Shown: positions 38,173 to 46,024 of the stretch, in pieces | How the letters are laid out: every line of letters begins with the position of its first letter | How positions within the stretch are numbered: position 1 is the first letter of the stretch | Assembly: GCF_000019965.1 (NCBI RefSeq) | Contig: NC_010571.1 | Location: 5,465,001 to 5,529,000 of the forward strand | Length of the DNA stretch: 64,000 nt | Reading direction: 5' to 3' | DNA from: Opitutus terrae PB90-1 | GTDB lineage: Bacteria > Verrucomicrobiota > Verrucomicrobiia > Opitutales > Opitutaceae | Position numbers and translations under genes: made by a program | The notes under the pieces: model-generated | The model's database searches: none | Seen by the model: only the letters and a program-made list of their open reading frames with translations | What the model was told of the DNA's origin: nothing

Positions 38173-38826
38173 TCAACTCCGCGACGGGAAGATGCCTTCC
38201 AGTGCGATGACGAAGTTGATCCCGATGAACGGAGGCATGATCGAGAACGGCTGGCCGCCGCCAGAGGGATTCACCGTCACGGTTCCGCCGGTGATGCCAC
38301 CACCGCCGCCGCCGGTAACAGCGACGCTGATGCCAGCAAGTTCGCCGTCGAGGTTGGCGGTTGACGGGGCATAAACGAGCGCCTGGTTTGGCCCCGCTGT
38401 CGGTGCTGCCGCCAGCACATTCCCACCCGGAGTGTTCAGCGTGCCGGTAGTCGAGGTCACGCCGACCTTGACGGCGACCTGCGGCGAACTCCCCCCGCCG
38501 CCACCCGTCCCCGTGAACGTCGCGAGGTGGTTATGCATCGGCAGTTCGTTCATCGTCAACTGCACCTGCGGCGTGCCGCCGGTCTGGGCGACCTGGACCG
38601 GAGGCAACGGCGATCCCGATGTATTCGTGGCGCCCACCGGCACGCGACCACGCAGATCAGGCAGCGCGAAATTCGTCTGGCCATTGCCGCCATAGGTTGT
38701 GCCGAGCAGAGCGAACAGTGCTTGGTTCTGGGCGATGGGCAGCAACTGGCCGGCGCAATAGGCCCAGCCGCGGGGGTTGAACGTGAAGCCGACCATGCGG
38801 ATTTCGCCAACAAATGGTTCTGACAT
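38173..38826 (-). CDS. Phage tail-collar domain protein (microcystin-dependent-protein-like)
   Basis: This 217-residue protein starts at the ATG at 38826, with AGGA eight bases upstream. The N-terminus MSEPFVGEIRMVGFTFNPRG, then WAYCAGQLLPIAQNQALFAL and TTYGGNGQTNFALPDLRGRV, is the tail-collar domain seen in microcystin-dependent and tail-fibre-like proteins. The rest is Gly/Ser/Thr-rich with a short hydrophobic end. These proteins occur singly or as sets outside phages and their cellular role is poorly known. No phage structural genes are nearby, so this is not a prophage remnant. It is divergent from the DUF6916-like gene (214 bp gap) and upstream of the sulfotransferase. Confidence 0.88.
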   Translation of the reverse strand: MSEPFVGEIRMVGFTFNPRGWAYCAGQLLPIAQNQALFALLGTTYGGNGQTNFALPDLRGRVPVGATNTSGSPLPPVQVAQTGGTPQVQLTMNELPMHNHLATFTGTGGGGGSSPQVAVKVGVTSTTGTLNTPGGNVLAAAPTAGPNQALVYAPSTANLDGELAGISVAVTGGGGGGITGGTVTVNPSGGGQPFSIMPPFIGINFVIALEGIFPSRS

Positions 38827-39040
38827 GATGATTTCCTGCTGTGTGGTTATGGGTGCGGGGTGGATTTCCTGCGCTTGAACAAGCGCAAAAAACGACGGGA
38901 AGGTGTCATGCAGCAGTGCGGAACGACGGGAACGGGATCGCACAGAAACGCCGACCGTGGCGGCCGAGTCCAGAGTTTGGATTGAATTCGGCGATACGGC
39001 AAGGCACAAACCTGGCAACAGCCATTTCGTTCTTCGCCCC
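38827..39040. promoter_or_regulatory. Divergent promoter region of the tail-collar and DUF6916-like genes
   Basis: The 214-bp gap separates oppositely transcribed genes and must hold both promoters. It contains a repeated ACGACGGGAA word (near 38891 and 38927). No clear -10/-35 pair stands out. Confidence 0.4.
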
Positions 39041-39346
39041 ATGACCCTCGAAGAAATCACCCTGGCCGATTTCACGCCCCGTGTGGGCGAGAGCTTTCGC
39101 GTCCAGCTGGACCTGCCCCAGCCACTCCATCTCGAATTGCGATCCGCCACCGCCAGCAAACACCCGCCGTCACCCGGCCGGCGCCAGTCGTTCTCGCTCG
39201 TCTTCCGCGCCGGGCTCCAATGGACCTGCCAGCAGGGCATCTATCCGCTGACGCATCCCGCACTGGGTGAGCTCGGCGTCTTCCTCACGCCGATCGGCCG
39301 CGACGCCCAGGGCACGGAGTTGGAGGCGGTGTTCAACTTCGGGTGA
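39041..39346 (+). CDS. DUF6916-like small protein
   Basis: The 101-residue protein starts at the ATG at 39041 (MTLEEITLADFTPRVGESFR). The C-terminal half, FSLVFRAGLQWTCQQGIYPL then HPALGELGVFLTPIGRDAQG, matches my recollection of the small DUF6916 family often encoded next to tail-collar proteins. Its function is unknown; a compact beta domain is likely. Its stop overlaps the GTG start of the GNAT gene by 4 bp, so the two are translationally coupled. Confidence 0.75.
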   Translation: MTLEEITLADFTPRVGESFRVQLDLPQPLHLELRSATASKHPPSPGRRQSFSLVFRAGLQWTCQQGIYPLTHPALGELGVFLTPIGRDAQGTELEAVFNFG

Positions 39347-39888
39347 GCCCCAGAGAAGTCGGACTCACGTTGAAACACAGAGACCCAAAGGCCCGGAGAA
39401 GACCCCCCGCCGGCGACGAACCGGAGATCACCCTGCGCCCCGCGACACCGCGGGATGAAAATTTCCTCTTCGCGCTGTTCGCCAGCACGCGCGCTGCGGA
39501 GATGGCGACGACCGGCTGGCCGGCGGCACAGCAGGAGGTTTTCCTGCGCAGCCAGTTCAACGCGAGGCGCCGGCACTACGCGCAGGTTTTTGCCGGGGCC
39601 GAGCCGGCCATCGTACAACGCGGCGGCGAGGCCATCGGTACGCTGATGGTTCAGCGCGCAGCCGACGAAATCCGCGTCGTCGACCTCGCGCTGCGGGCCG
39701 AACACCGCGGCCGCGGCATCGGCCGCCGCCTGTTGGGCGCGCTGCAGGACGAAGCGCGCGCCACGCACCGGCCACTGCGGTTGCAGGTGCTCAAGGCCGA
39801 TCGCGCCGCCCAGCTCTACGCCCGCCTCGGCTTCGCCCCGACCGGCGAGAACGGCTTGTATCTGAAAATGGAGTGGCGGGCGGACTGA
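39343..39888 (+). CDS. GNAT-family N-acetyltransferase
   Basis: This 181-residue protein uses the GTG at 39343, overlapping the upstream stop as GTGA. The acetyl-CoA motif is visible as LRAEHRGRGIGRRLLGALQD, followed by LRLQVLKADRAAQLYARLGF, the usual GNAT motif B. The substrate is unknown. The first 25 residues are basic and may be a poorly conserved extension. Coupling to the DUF6916-like gene and nearness to the tail-collar gene suggest that it works in the same cassette, possibly acetylating a product of it. Confidence 0.88.
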   Translation: MSPREVGLTLKHRDPKARRRPPAGDEPEITLRPATPRDENFLFALFASTRAAEMATTGWPAAQQEVFLRSQFNARRRHYAQVFAGAEPAIVQRGGEAIGTLMVQRAADEIRVVDLALRAEHRGRGIGRRLLGALQDEARATHRPLRLQVLKADRAAQLYARLGFAPTGENGLYLKMEWRAD

Positions 39889-39964
39889 AGCCGCACGCGC
39901 AAAATCGCGGTTTGGCGGACCGGACGCGATTCCCCGCGGAAAACCGCGGCGCAACCGATCAGAT

Positions 39965-40993
39965 TCATCGCGTGATCGATTGCGGGGTGAACGACTGGCT
40001 GCGCGAACGGCTGCTCGCCGACGCCGCGCGCGCGGCCTCGAGTTCGGCATAGATCCCTGCCACCCACTCCCGGGCGAGCCGGCGGATCTCCCCGGTCGCT
40101 TCGCGCTGCTTTTCGGCGCGATCGTCGCGGTACGTTTCGTTGGGCGATTTGGCGTCCATCCGCGAGGCGCGCGCCAGGCGCGCGCGTTCGTCGGCGGTCC
40201 ATTCGATTCCGAAAAACCGCCCCAGGCTTTCCCCCACCGCGGCCGGCAGCTGGTTGAAGTTCACCAGCCGGCTGCGGCCGAGCGATGCGTGCGCCGCCGC
40301 CGCGCCGCAGATCCGCGCCAGCACGCGCGCGCCGTACTCGTCGGGCAACAGCGCCGGCAGTGCGGCCCCGTCGATCGCGAACAGCCGCGGGTCGAGCAGG
40401 CCCGGGACCATCTGCGAGCCGCGGCGGCGGCGGTGTGAAACCAGCACCTCGACCGGATCGCGGTAGACGAACAGCCACGGGACGTCCGGAAACGCCTCGA
40501 GGATCACCGGCAGTTCCAGCGTGTGCCAGCTGTCGAATTTGATGAAGTAGCGCGACTCCCCGCCCTGCCGTCGCTGCCCAAGCGCGGTGACCATGCCGCG
40601 CAGCCACGTGCGGCGCTGCCCGGGCGTGATCCGCGGGTCGCGCAGCGGCGACTGCAACACCTGATCGATCGGCGGCGCCTCGGACACCACCACGTTCTGC
40701 GGCAGCGCCGCCAGCATCTGCGCGATCAGCGTCGAGCCGCACCGCGACATGTGAAAGATGAAACCGGTCGGCGGCAGTCCGGGCTGCTCCCGGTCGAATT
40801 CGTCGAGCACGTCGGCCGGCGTCGTCTGCCGGAACAGCAGTCGGGCCGGATTGCGCATGGCCCGCGTCAGCGTTTGTTCGAAGAACGAATCGGAGAACGG
40901 CGCGGCCGGCAGCCGCCCCCACTCCACGTGCGGCTCGCCTTCGCGCCAGAAGAACCGCGTCGGCGTCCAGCCCAGCAGGTGCGCGAGGCTCAC
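39965..40993 (-). CDS. Sulfotransferase family protein, coupled to Nif11-like peptide
   Basis: The 342-residue protein has a sulfotransferase P-loop variant (FIFHMSRCGSTLIAQML, near residue 77) and the 3'-phosphate-binding segment WLFVYRDPVEVLVSHRRR. It differs from the sulfotransferase at 37213-38073, with a longer N-terminus and a different loop, so this is not a simple recent duplication. It starts with GTG at 40993, which overlaps the stop of the Nif11-like peptide gene (GTGA), indicating coupled translation. The acceptor is unknown; the leader-peptide neighbour makes a peptide or an associated product a reasonable guess. Confidence 0.88.
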   Translation of the reverse strand: MSLAHLLGWTPTRFFWREGEPHVEWGRLPAAPFSDSFFEQTLTRAMRNPARLLFRQTTPADVLDEFDREQPGLPPTGFIFHMSRCGSTLIAQMLAALPQNVVVSEAPPIDQVLQSPLRDPRITPGQRRTWLRGMVTALGQRRQGGESRYFIKFDSWHTLELPVILEAFPDVPWLFVYRDPVEVLVSHRRRRGSQMVPGLLDPRLFAIDGAALPALLPDEYGARVLARICGAAAAHASLGRSRLVNFNQLPAAVGESLGRFFGIEWTADERARLARASRMDAKSPNETYRDDRAEKQREATGEIRRLAREWVAGIYAELEAARAASASSRSRSQSFTPQSITR

Positions 40994-41211
40994 GGGACGT
41001 TCCTTTCGATCCAGGTGCGCCGGGCCGCCAGCAGCGCCGCCCGCACGTCGGCAGCGGAAAAAACCAAGCCTCGTTCCGCGCCCGCCGCCACGGCGAGCGT
41101 CACGAACGCGTCGGCGTCGCCGGCCGCGGCCAGCCGTTCCAGCAACTCCGCGTCATGGACGACATGCCGGTGAAACTCGGCCAACGAGGGAGGCAACGCC
41201 GACGGAGACAT
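40990..41211 (-). CDS. Nif11-like leader peptide family protein
   Basis: The 73-residue protein starts at the ATG at 41211. SLAEFHRHVVHDAELLERLA then AAGDADAFVTLAVAAGAERG and LVFSAADVRAALLAARR match the Nif11 pattern of two helices with a conserved D-x-x-L and A-x-x-G-x-x-F/I-S-x-x-D-L/V motif. Nif11 domains are known as leader regions of ribosomal peptide precursors, often in large families. Here the domain runs almost to the end, with only a short tail (RTWIERNVP) and no Cys or double-Gly cleavage site, so a classical core peptide is absent. It may act as a recognition or carrier protein. It overlaps the sulfotransferase start and is divergent from the methyltransferase. Confidence 0.75.
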   Translation of the reverse strand: MSPSALPPSLAEFHRHVVHDAELLERLAAAGDADAFVTLAVAAGAERGLVFSAADVRAALLAARRTWIERNVP

Positions 41212-41361
41212 GGGGCGATCGAAAGCAGGAGCAGGGCAGCGCGAATGAGGATGGCGTGAATCCCGCGGTGATGTAAACGCTCGAGACGGCACGAGTCTTC
41301 GAGAAATCCGACGTTGCGCGATGGAAGCCGGCGGATTACTCGGGCAGCCTGCTTGCCAGCC

Positions 41362-42396
41362 ATGCCCGCCGCCGCCGAACGTCTGCTCGCCTGGACCGAC
41401 CGCCTGATGGATCCGACCCGGCCTCCCGGCGAACTGCGCGCCGTCGCGCTGGAGTGGTATCACTGGGGCCTCGCGCAATGCGACGTGCCGGACGAACATG
41501 ACGGCCCGCCCGGCCACGCCTTTTTCGCCGGCACGCTGCTCCCCGCGGGCAGGGCCATTTCCCCCGTCGGGGCGGCGCGCTGCCTGTGGGAGCACCGCCG
41601 CACGGCGGTATTCCTGCGCGCGGTCGATGAGGCGCTGCGCTGTATGCGCGCGCGTTTTCCCGGTGAAACGCTGCACGTGCTCGAGGCCGGCTGCGGTCCG
41701 CTCGCACCGCTGGCCCTACCGTTCGCGCTACGGTATCCGAGAGATCAGGTCGTCTTCACGCTGCTCGACGTGCATCCGCTCGCCATCGAGTGCGCGCGGC
41801 GGCTGGCGGACCAGCTCGGCGTCCGCGATTCCATCCGCGCCTTCGTGGTGGCGGACGCTACGCGGGTGCGGTTCGCCGAAGCCGACCGGCCGCACCTCAT
41901 CGCCTGCGAGGTGCTGCAACACGCGCTGATGAAGGAACCGCAAGTCGCGGCCACCTTGAACCTCGCGCCGCAGTTGCGGCCCGGCGGATGCTTTCTGCCC
42001 GAGTACATCGATGTGCAGGCCGGCCTCTTCGACGTCGGCGAGCACTACGCGCCGCCCGCGGCCGGCCTGACCGACGACGCCATCGCCTCGCGCGGGCTCA
42101 CGCCGCTCGGCAGCGCGTTTTCGCTCGAGGCGGCGGCAGTGCACCGCCTGCACGAACGCGCGCCCGGCCGGCTGACCGGCGGCACTGTGCTGGTGCCGGC
42201 GCACCATCGCACGCGCACGCCGCTGCATCTCTTCACGCATCTCCGCGTCTTCGGCCGGCACACGCTGCGCGATTTCGAAAGCAGCCTGAACCTGCCCCAG
42301 CGCGTAAACTATCCGGCTGCGCTGGCCGAACGCGGCGGGGAGCTCGCGTTCGACTACGAGATCTCGACGCAGCCGGGATTGCGGGTGCGGACGTAG
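41362..42396 (+). CDS. SAM-dependent methyltransferase-like protein
   Basis: The 344-residue protein starts at the ATG at 41362 (MPAAAERLLAWTDRLMD). A class I methyltransferase SAM-binding region is visible: LHVLEAGCGPLAPLALPFAL, then the acidic end of strand 2 (VVFTLLDVHPLAIECARRL) and LIACEVLQHALMKEPQVAAT. The C-terminal half has no motif I recognise. The layout is loosely like arginine-methyltransferase-type folds, but the substrate is unknown. It is divergent from the Nif11-like gene with a 150-bp shared promoter region, and convergent with kdgK. It may be part of the peptide-modification cassette. Confidence 0.78.
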   Translation: MPAAAERLLAWTDRLMDPTRPPGELRAVALEWYHWGLAQCDVPDEHDGPPGHAFFAGTLLPAGRAISPVGAARCLWEHRRTAVFLRAVDEALRCMRARFPGETLHVLEAGCGPLAPLALPFALRYPRDQVVFTLLDVHPLAIECARRLADQLGVRDSIRAFVVADATRVRFAEADRPHLIACEVLQHALMKEPQVAATLNLAPQLRPGGCFLPEYIDVQAGLFDVGEHYAPPAAGLTDDAIASRGLTPLGSAFSLEAAAVHRLHERAPGRLTGGTVLVPAHHRTRTPLHLFTHLRVFGRHTLRDFESSLNLPQRVNYPAALAERGGELAFDYEISTQPGLRVRT

Positions 42397-42423
42397 CGGA
42401 CGAACCGATGGCAGCGGGCGGGC

Positions 42424-43521
42424 TCAGCGCACGACGCGCGCGCCGCCGCCCTTGATCTGCTTCTCGACTTCCTTGCGGGTCGCCATCGACGTGTCGCCCG
42501 GCGTCGTCGACGCCAGCGCGCCGTGGGCCGCGCCATACTCGACCGCCTTCTGTCCGTCGTTGAATTCCATGAAGCCGAATTGCAGGCCCGAGGCAAACGA
42601 GTCGCCGCCGCCGACGCGATCGAGGATCTCGAGCTCCGGATATTTCCGGCTCTCGTGGAACTTGCCGTCGTGCCACAGGATCGCCGCCCAGTCGTTCTTG
42701 GTCGCGGTGATCACGCGGCGCAGCGTCGTGGCCGCCACCTTGAAGTTCGGGAACTCCTTCACGGCTGTCTCGATCATCGCCTTGAACGCGTCGATCTCGA
42801 TCTTGCTGATGTTGTGGTCGGCGCCCTTGACCTCAAAGCCCAGCGAAGCGGTGAAATCCTCCTCGTTGCCGATCATCACGTCGACGTACTTGGCGATCTC
42901 ACGGTTGACCTCCTGCGCCTTCTTCAACCCGCCGATCGTCTTCCAGAGCGAAGGGCGATAGTTGAGATCATAGCTGACGATCGTGCCGTGCTTCTTCGCG
43001 GCTTTCACCGCTTCGACGGTCAATTCCGCGGTGGTCGCGGACAGCGCGGCGAAGATGCCGCCGGTGTGAAACCAGCGCGCACCGAGCTTGCCGAAAATGT
43101 GATCCCAGTCGAAGTCGCCGGGCTTGAGCTGCGACGCGGCGGTGTTGCCGCGGTCGGGATTGCCCACCGCACCGCGAATGCCGAAGCCGCGCTCGGTGAA
43201 GTTCAGCCCGTTGCGCACGGTGCGCCCGATGCCATCGTCCTCGCGCCACTTGATGAAATCGGTCGCGACGCCGCCTTGGAGGATGAAGTCCTCGACCAGA
43301 TGGCCGACTTCGTTGTCGACGAAGGCGGTGCACACGGCGGTTTTGTAGCCGAAGCATTTCCGGAGGCCGCGCGAGGTGTTGTACTCGCCGCCGCCTTCCC
43401 AGACTTTGAACTCGCGGGCCGTGCGGATACGGCCCTCGCCGGGGTCGAGGCGAAGCATGACTTCGCCGAGCGAAACTTGGTCAAAGGCGCACGAAGCGCG
43501 GGGTTTGATGGGGAGTGCCAT
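42424..43521 (-). CDS. kdgK: 2-keto-3-deoxygluconate kinase (PfkB family)
   Basis: It phosphorylates 2-keto-3-deoxygluconate to KDPG, feeding the aldolase. The start at 43521 (MALPIKPRASCAFDQVSLGE) gives 365 residues. PfkB features are FKVWEGGGEYNTSRGLRKCF near the N-terminus and the catalytic DRVGGGDSFASGLQFG near the C-terminus. It is the last gene of a minus-strand set with the Ldh-type oxidoreductase, hydroxyacid dehydrogenase and KDPG aldolase. The 154-bp gap to the preceding gene contains ACGCGAAT/GCGAATCACG short repeats and a GTTGAGAG-type tract. Confidence 0.9.
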   Translation of the reverse strand: MALPIKPRASCAFDQVSLGEVMLRLDPGEGRIRTAREFKVWEGGGEYNTSRGLRKCFGYKTAVCTAFVDNEVGHLVEDFILQGGVATDFIKWREDDGIGRTVRNGLNFTERGFGIRGAVGNPDRGNTAASQLKPGDFDWDHIFGKLGARWFHTGGIFAALSATTAELTVEAVKAAKKHGTIVSYDLNYRPSLWKTIGGLKKAQEVNREIAKYVDVMIGNEEDFTASLGFEVKGADHNISKIEIDAFKAMIETAVKEFPNFKVAATTLRRVITATKNDWAAILWHDGKFHESRKYPELEILDRVGGGDSFASGLQFGFMEFNDGQKAVEYGAAHGALASTTPGDTSMATRKEVEKQIKGGGARVVR

Positions 43522-43675
43522 GGGAGGAGGAGTTGAGAGATGAGGGTTGAGAGTTGAGAGTCTGAAGAGTCGCCCGCGAATCACGCGAATGGGCGCGAAT
43601 CACGGAAGAACGGCCACGACACGGTTCGCATGAAATGCGCGTCGCTTCGCGTGATTCGCGCGCGGAGGATATGGA

Positions 43676-44770
43676 CTATTCGGCCGTTTTCAGGTCGGCG
43701 AGGTTCCACTTGGGCCGACGGACCTCGGCCGCAATCTCGTTGAACGCGTTGATCTCCGCTTCGGAGAACAGCAGGCCGCCGTTCTTCGCGCTGCGCGCGG
43801 CGGCTTCGGCTTCGATCTGGCCCGGCAGCATGCAGCCCTCGTTGCCGTGACCCAGAATGTCGCCGATCACCGCCTTAACGTTGCCGGTCTGATCGCGGCC
43901 CTGCGCAAACGCGCCGCCGTTCATCGCGTCGGGATGCCAGACCTGGAAGAAGAAGCAGCACGTGCCCTTCTCGCCTTCCGTCACCTGGCTCCAGCGGTTG
44001 CGCAGCGTGGGCAACGAGCCGCCGATGAAGGCGCCGACGATTTCATTCATGAGCGACAGCCCGTAGCCCTTGTGCGCGCCGAACGGCAGCAGGTACTTCG
44101 CCTTCGCCGGATCGGTCGTCGGCGTGCCGTTCTCGTCCACGGCGGCGCCCGGCGGGAGCTGTTTGCCCTCGCGCAGCAGCTGCTGCACGCGGCCCATCGC
44201 CACGACGCTCGTCGCCCAGTCGATGACGATCGGATACCCGATCGCGCCGGTGGTCGGGAAACCCCACGAATGCGGATTCGTGCCGAGCGTGGGATACTTG
44301 CCGCCGAACGGAACAACTTCAGCGAGCGCCGCGGTGCAGTTGGTGTAGGCAATATAGCCGCGCCGCGCGGCCTCCATCACGTAGCCGCCGCCCCAGAGGT
44401 AGTGGAACGCGTTGTCGACCGAAACCATGCCGACGCCGTATTTGTCGGCGAGCTTCATGGCGGTTTCGATCGCGGCGTAGCCGGTGGCCTGGCCGAGCTT
44501 GCGATTGGCGTTCCACACCTGCGCGCCGCGGAACCGCGTCTTCACCTTTTCGATCTTCGCCTTGGGCTTGCAGCCACCGGCGCCGGAGCCGAACAGATGA
44601 TCGAGGTGCAGCGCCTTGAGCGCGTTGTGAGTGCGGATGCCGTGCCGTGTGGCCTCGGCGCAGAACCGCGCGCCAGCGGCGGCTTCCTGACCGGAATAGC
44701 CGCGTTTCTTGTAGGCTGCTTCGACGAGTGCGTTGTGCTGCGCTTCGGGAACGACGTAGAAAGTTTCCAT
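43676..44770 (-). CDS. Ldh-family (malate/L-lactate/diketogulonate) oxidoreductase
   Basis: The 364-residue protein starts at the ATG at 44770 (METFYVVPEAQHNALVEAAY). It belongs to the NAD(P)-dependent Ldh_2 superfamily (YiaK, MdH, AllD type). Supporting segments are CAEATRHGIRTHNALKALHL, VSVDNAFHYLWGGGYVMEAA, LGTNPHSWGFPTTGAIGYPI and LLPFGAHKGYGLSLMNEIVG. Members reduce 2-keto acids or oxidise 2-hydroxy acids. Inside a KDG/KDPG operon it may interconvert a sugar-acid intermediate, which is inference. The 108-bp gap to the next gene is taken up by a GTTGAGAG inverted repeat. Confidence 0.88.
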   Translation of the reverse strand: METFYVVPEAQHNALVEAAYKKRGYSGQEAAAGARFCAEATRHGIRTHNALKALHLDHLFGSGAGGCKPKAKIEKVKTRFRGAQVWNANRKLGQATGYAAIETAMKLADKYGVGMVSVDNAFHYLWGGGYVMEAARRGYIAYTNCTAALAEVVPFGGKYPTLGTNPHSWGFPTTGAIGYPIVIDWATSVVAMGRVQQLLREGKQLPPGAAVDENGTPTTDPAKAKYLLPFGAHKGYGLSLMNEIVGAFIGGSLPTLRNRWSQVTEGEKGTCCFFFQVWHPDAMNGGAFAQGRDQTGNVKAVIGDILGHGNEGCMLPGQIEAEAAARSAKNGGLLFSEAEINAFNEIAAEVRRPKWNLADLKTAE

Positions 44771-44772
44771 AG

Positions 44773-44869
44773 GGTTGAGAGTTGAGGGTTGAGAGTTGAG
44801 AGTCGGAAAATCTGAGCCGAGCGAGCCGACGGTTCGGCCTCTCAACTCTCAGCTCTCAACTCTCAACTC
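44773..44869. repeat. Inverted repeat of GTTGAGAG tracts between two operon genes
   Basis: A left arm of tandem GTTGAGAG-like units (44773-44802) faces a right arm of CTCTCAAC units (44839-44869). The transcript could fold into a long hairpin of about 30 bp just upstream of the Ldh-family gene. A third single-armed copy lies upstream of kdgK (about 43533-43561). Confidence 0.8.
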
Positions 44870-44878
44870 GCGTGGGCG

Positions 44879-45859
44879 TCAGACCACCTTCTTGACCGGA
44901 ACCTCCGGATTCACCTGCGCGAGCGGCTTCTCGCCGTGCATCGCACGGATGAGGTTGGTGACTGCAGCCGTCGCCTGACGGACGACGCTCTCGTAGGTGC
45001 GCGAGCCGATGTGCGGCGTGCAGACGACGTTCGGCAGCTTGAGCAACGGATGATCCGCCGCCGGCGGCTCCTGGTCGAGCACGTCGGTGCCGTAGCCACC
45101 CACCTGGCCCGACTTCAATGCCGCGACCATGTCGGCGGTGTTCACGATCTCGCCGCGCGCACAGTTCAGGATCAGCACGCCCTTTTTCATCTTCGCAAAC
45201 GCGGCCGCGTTGATCATCCCGCGCGTCTGCGGTGTCAGGTTCGTGTGCAGCGACAGGTAATCCGACGCGGCAAAAATCTCGTCGAGCGAGTTCACCCGCT
45301 TCACGCCATGCTCCGCGGCGAATTTATCGTCCCAATACACGTCGTAGCCGATCGGCGTCATGCCAAACGCCTTCGCGCGGATCGCGACCTCCTTGCCAAT
45401 CCGGCCGAGGCCGACGATGCCGATCGTCTTCTCGAGCAGTTCGTGGCCGGTCTTCCGCTTCCAGCCACCGCTACGGGTCGAGTCCGTGTGGAAAAGGAAA
45501 TTCTTCTCCAGCGCGAGCAGCAGCAGGAACGTGTGTTCGGCCACCGTCGTGTGGTTCACACCCGGCGTGAACAGCAGCGGAATGCCGAACTCGGTGCACG
45601 ACTTCACGTCGATCTTGTCGACGCCGATGCCGTATTTGCTGAGCACCTTCAGCCGCGGGCGGGCTTTTTCGAGTACCTGGCGGGTGATGGCGTCGTCGCC
45701 GCAAATGTAGCCGTCGACCTCGCCGACGAGGGCGAGCGTGTCGGCCTCGTTCAACGGACCGCGCGCGCGGATGACTTCCCAGCCGGTCTGAGCCAGCAAG
45801 TCATGATGACCGCCGGGCGTATCCTGAAACGAAGTGGTGGTAAGAAGAATGCGAGTCAT
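44879..45859 (-). CDS. D-isomer-specific 2-hydroxyacid dehydrogenase
   Basis: The 326-residue protein has the NAD-binding motif in TIGIVGLGRIGKEVAIRAKA and the catalytic triad residues Arg (LNCARGEIVNTADM), Glu (GTDVLDQEPPAADHP) and His (VVCTPHIGSRTYE) of the phosphoglycerate-dehydrogenase-type family. It interconverts a 2-keto acid and a D-2-hydroxy acid with NAD(H). The substrate is not evident. It lies between the KDPG aldolase and the Ldh-family enzyme on the same strand, so a role in keto-sugar-acid metabolism is likely. A second redox enzyme of opposite stereo-family next to it is notable. Confidence 0.9.
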   Translation of the reverse strand: MTRILLTTTSFQDTPGGHHDLLAQTGWEVIRARGPLNEADTLALVGEVDGYICGDDAITRQVLEKARPRLKVLSKYGIGVDKIDVKSCTEFGIPLLFTPGVNHTTVAEHTFLLLLALEKNFLFHTDSTRSGGWKRKTGHELLEKTIGIVGLGRIGKEVAIRAKAFGMTPIGYDVYWDDKFAAEHGVKRVNSLDEIFAASDYLSLHTNLTPQTRGMINAAAFAKMKKGVLILNCARGEIVNTADMVAALKSGQVGGYGTDVLDQEPPAADHPLLKLPNVVCTPHIGSRTYESVVRQATAAVTNLIRAMHGEKPLAQVNPEVPVKKVV

Positions 45860-46024
45860 GGGAAAAAAAGAAAAAGCCGAGCTTGCCCGCGAATTACGCG
45901 ACTACACACCAATGAGTGCGAGCCGGACGACGCCGCCGGCCAAAGCCTTCGCTCGTCGCTGGCATGTTCATTGGCAGATATGCGCGCAGATTGGCGTGGA
46001 TTCGCGGGCGGGTGAAATCCGTTG

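Noticed and set aside
38173-38826. Prophage remnant signalled by a tail-collar gene
   Set aside because: No capsid, terminase, portal, integrase or attachment sites are nearby. Tail-collar genes of this type occur outside phages with sulfotransferase and GNAT neighbours.
43560-43660. GCGAATCACG-type short repeats upstream of kdgK as an operator
   Set aside because: The words are common in this window's intergenic sequence and show no consistent dyad.
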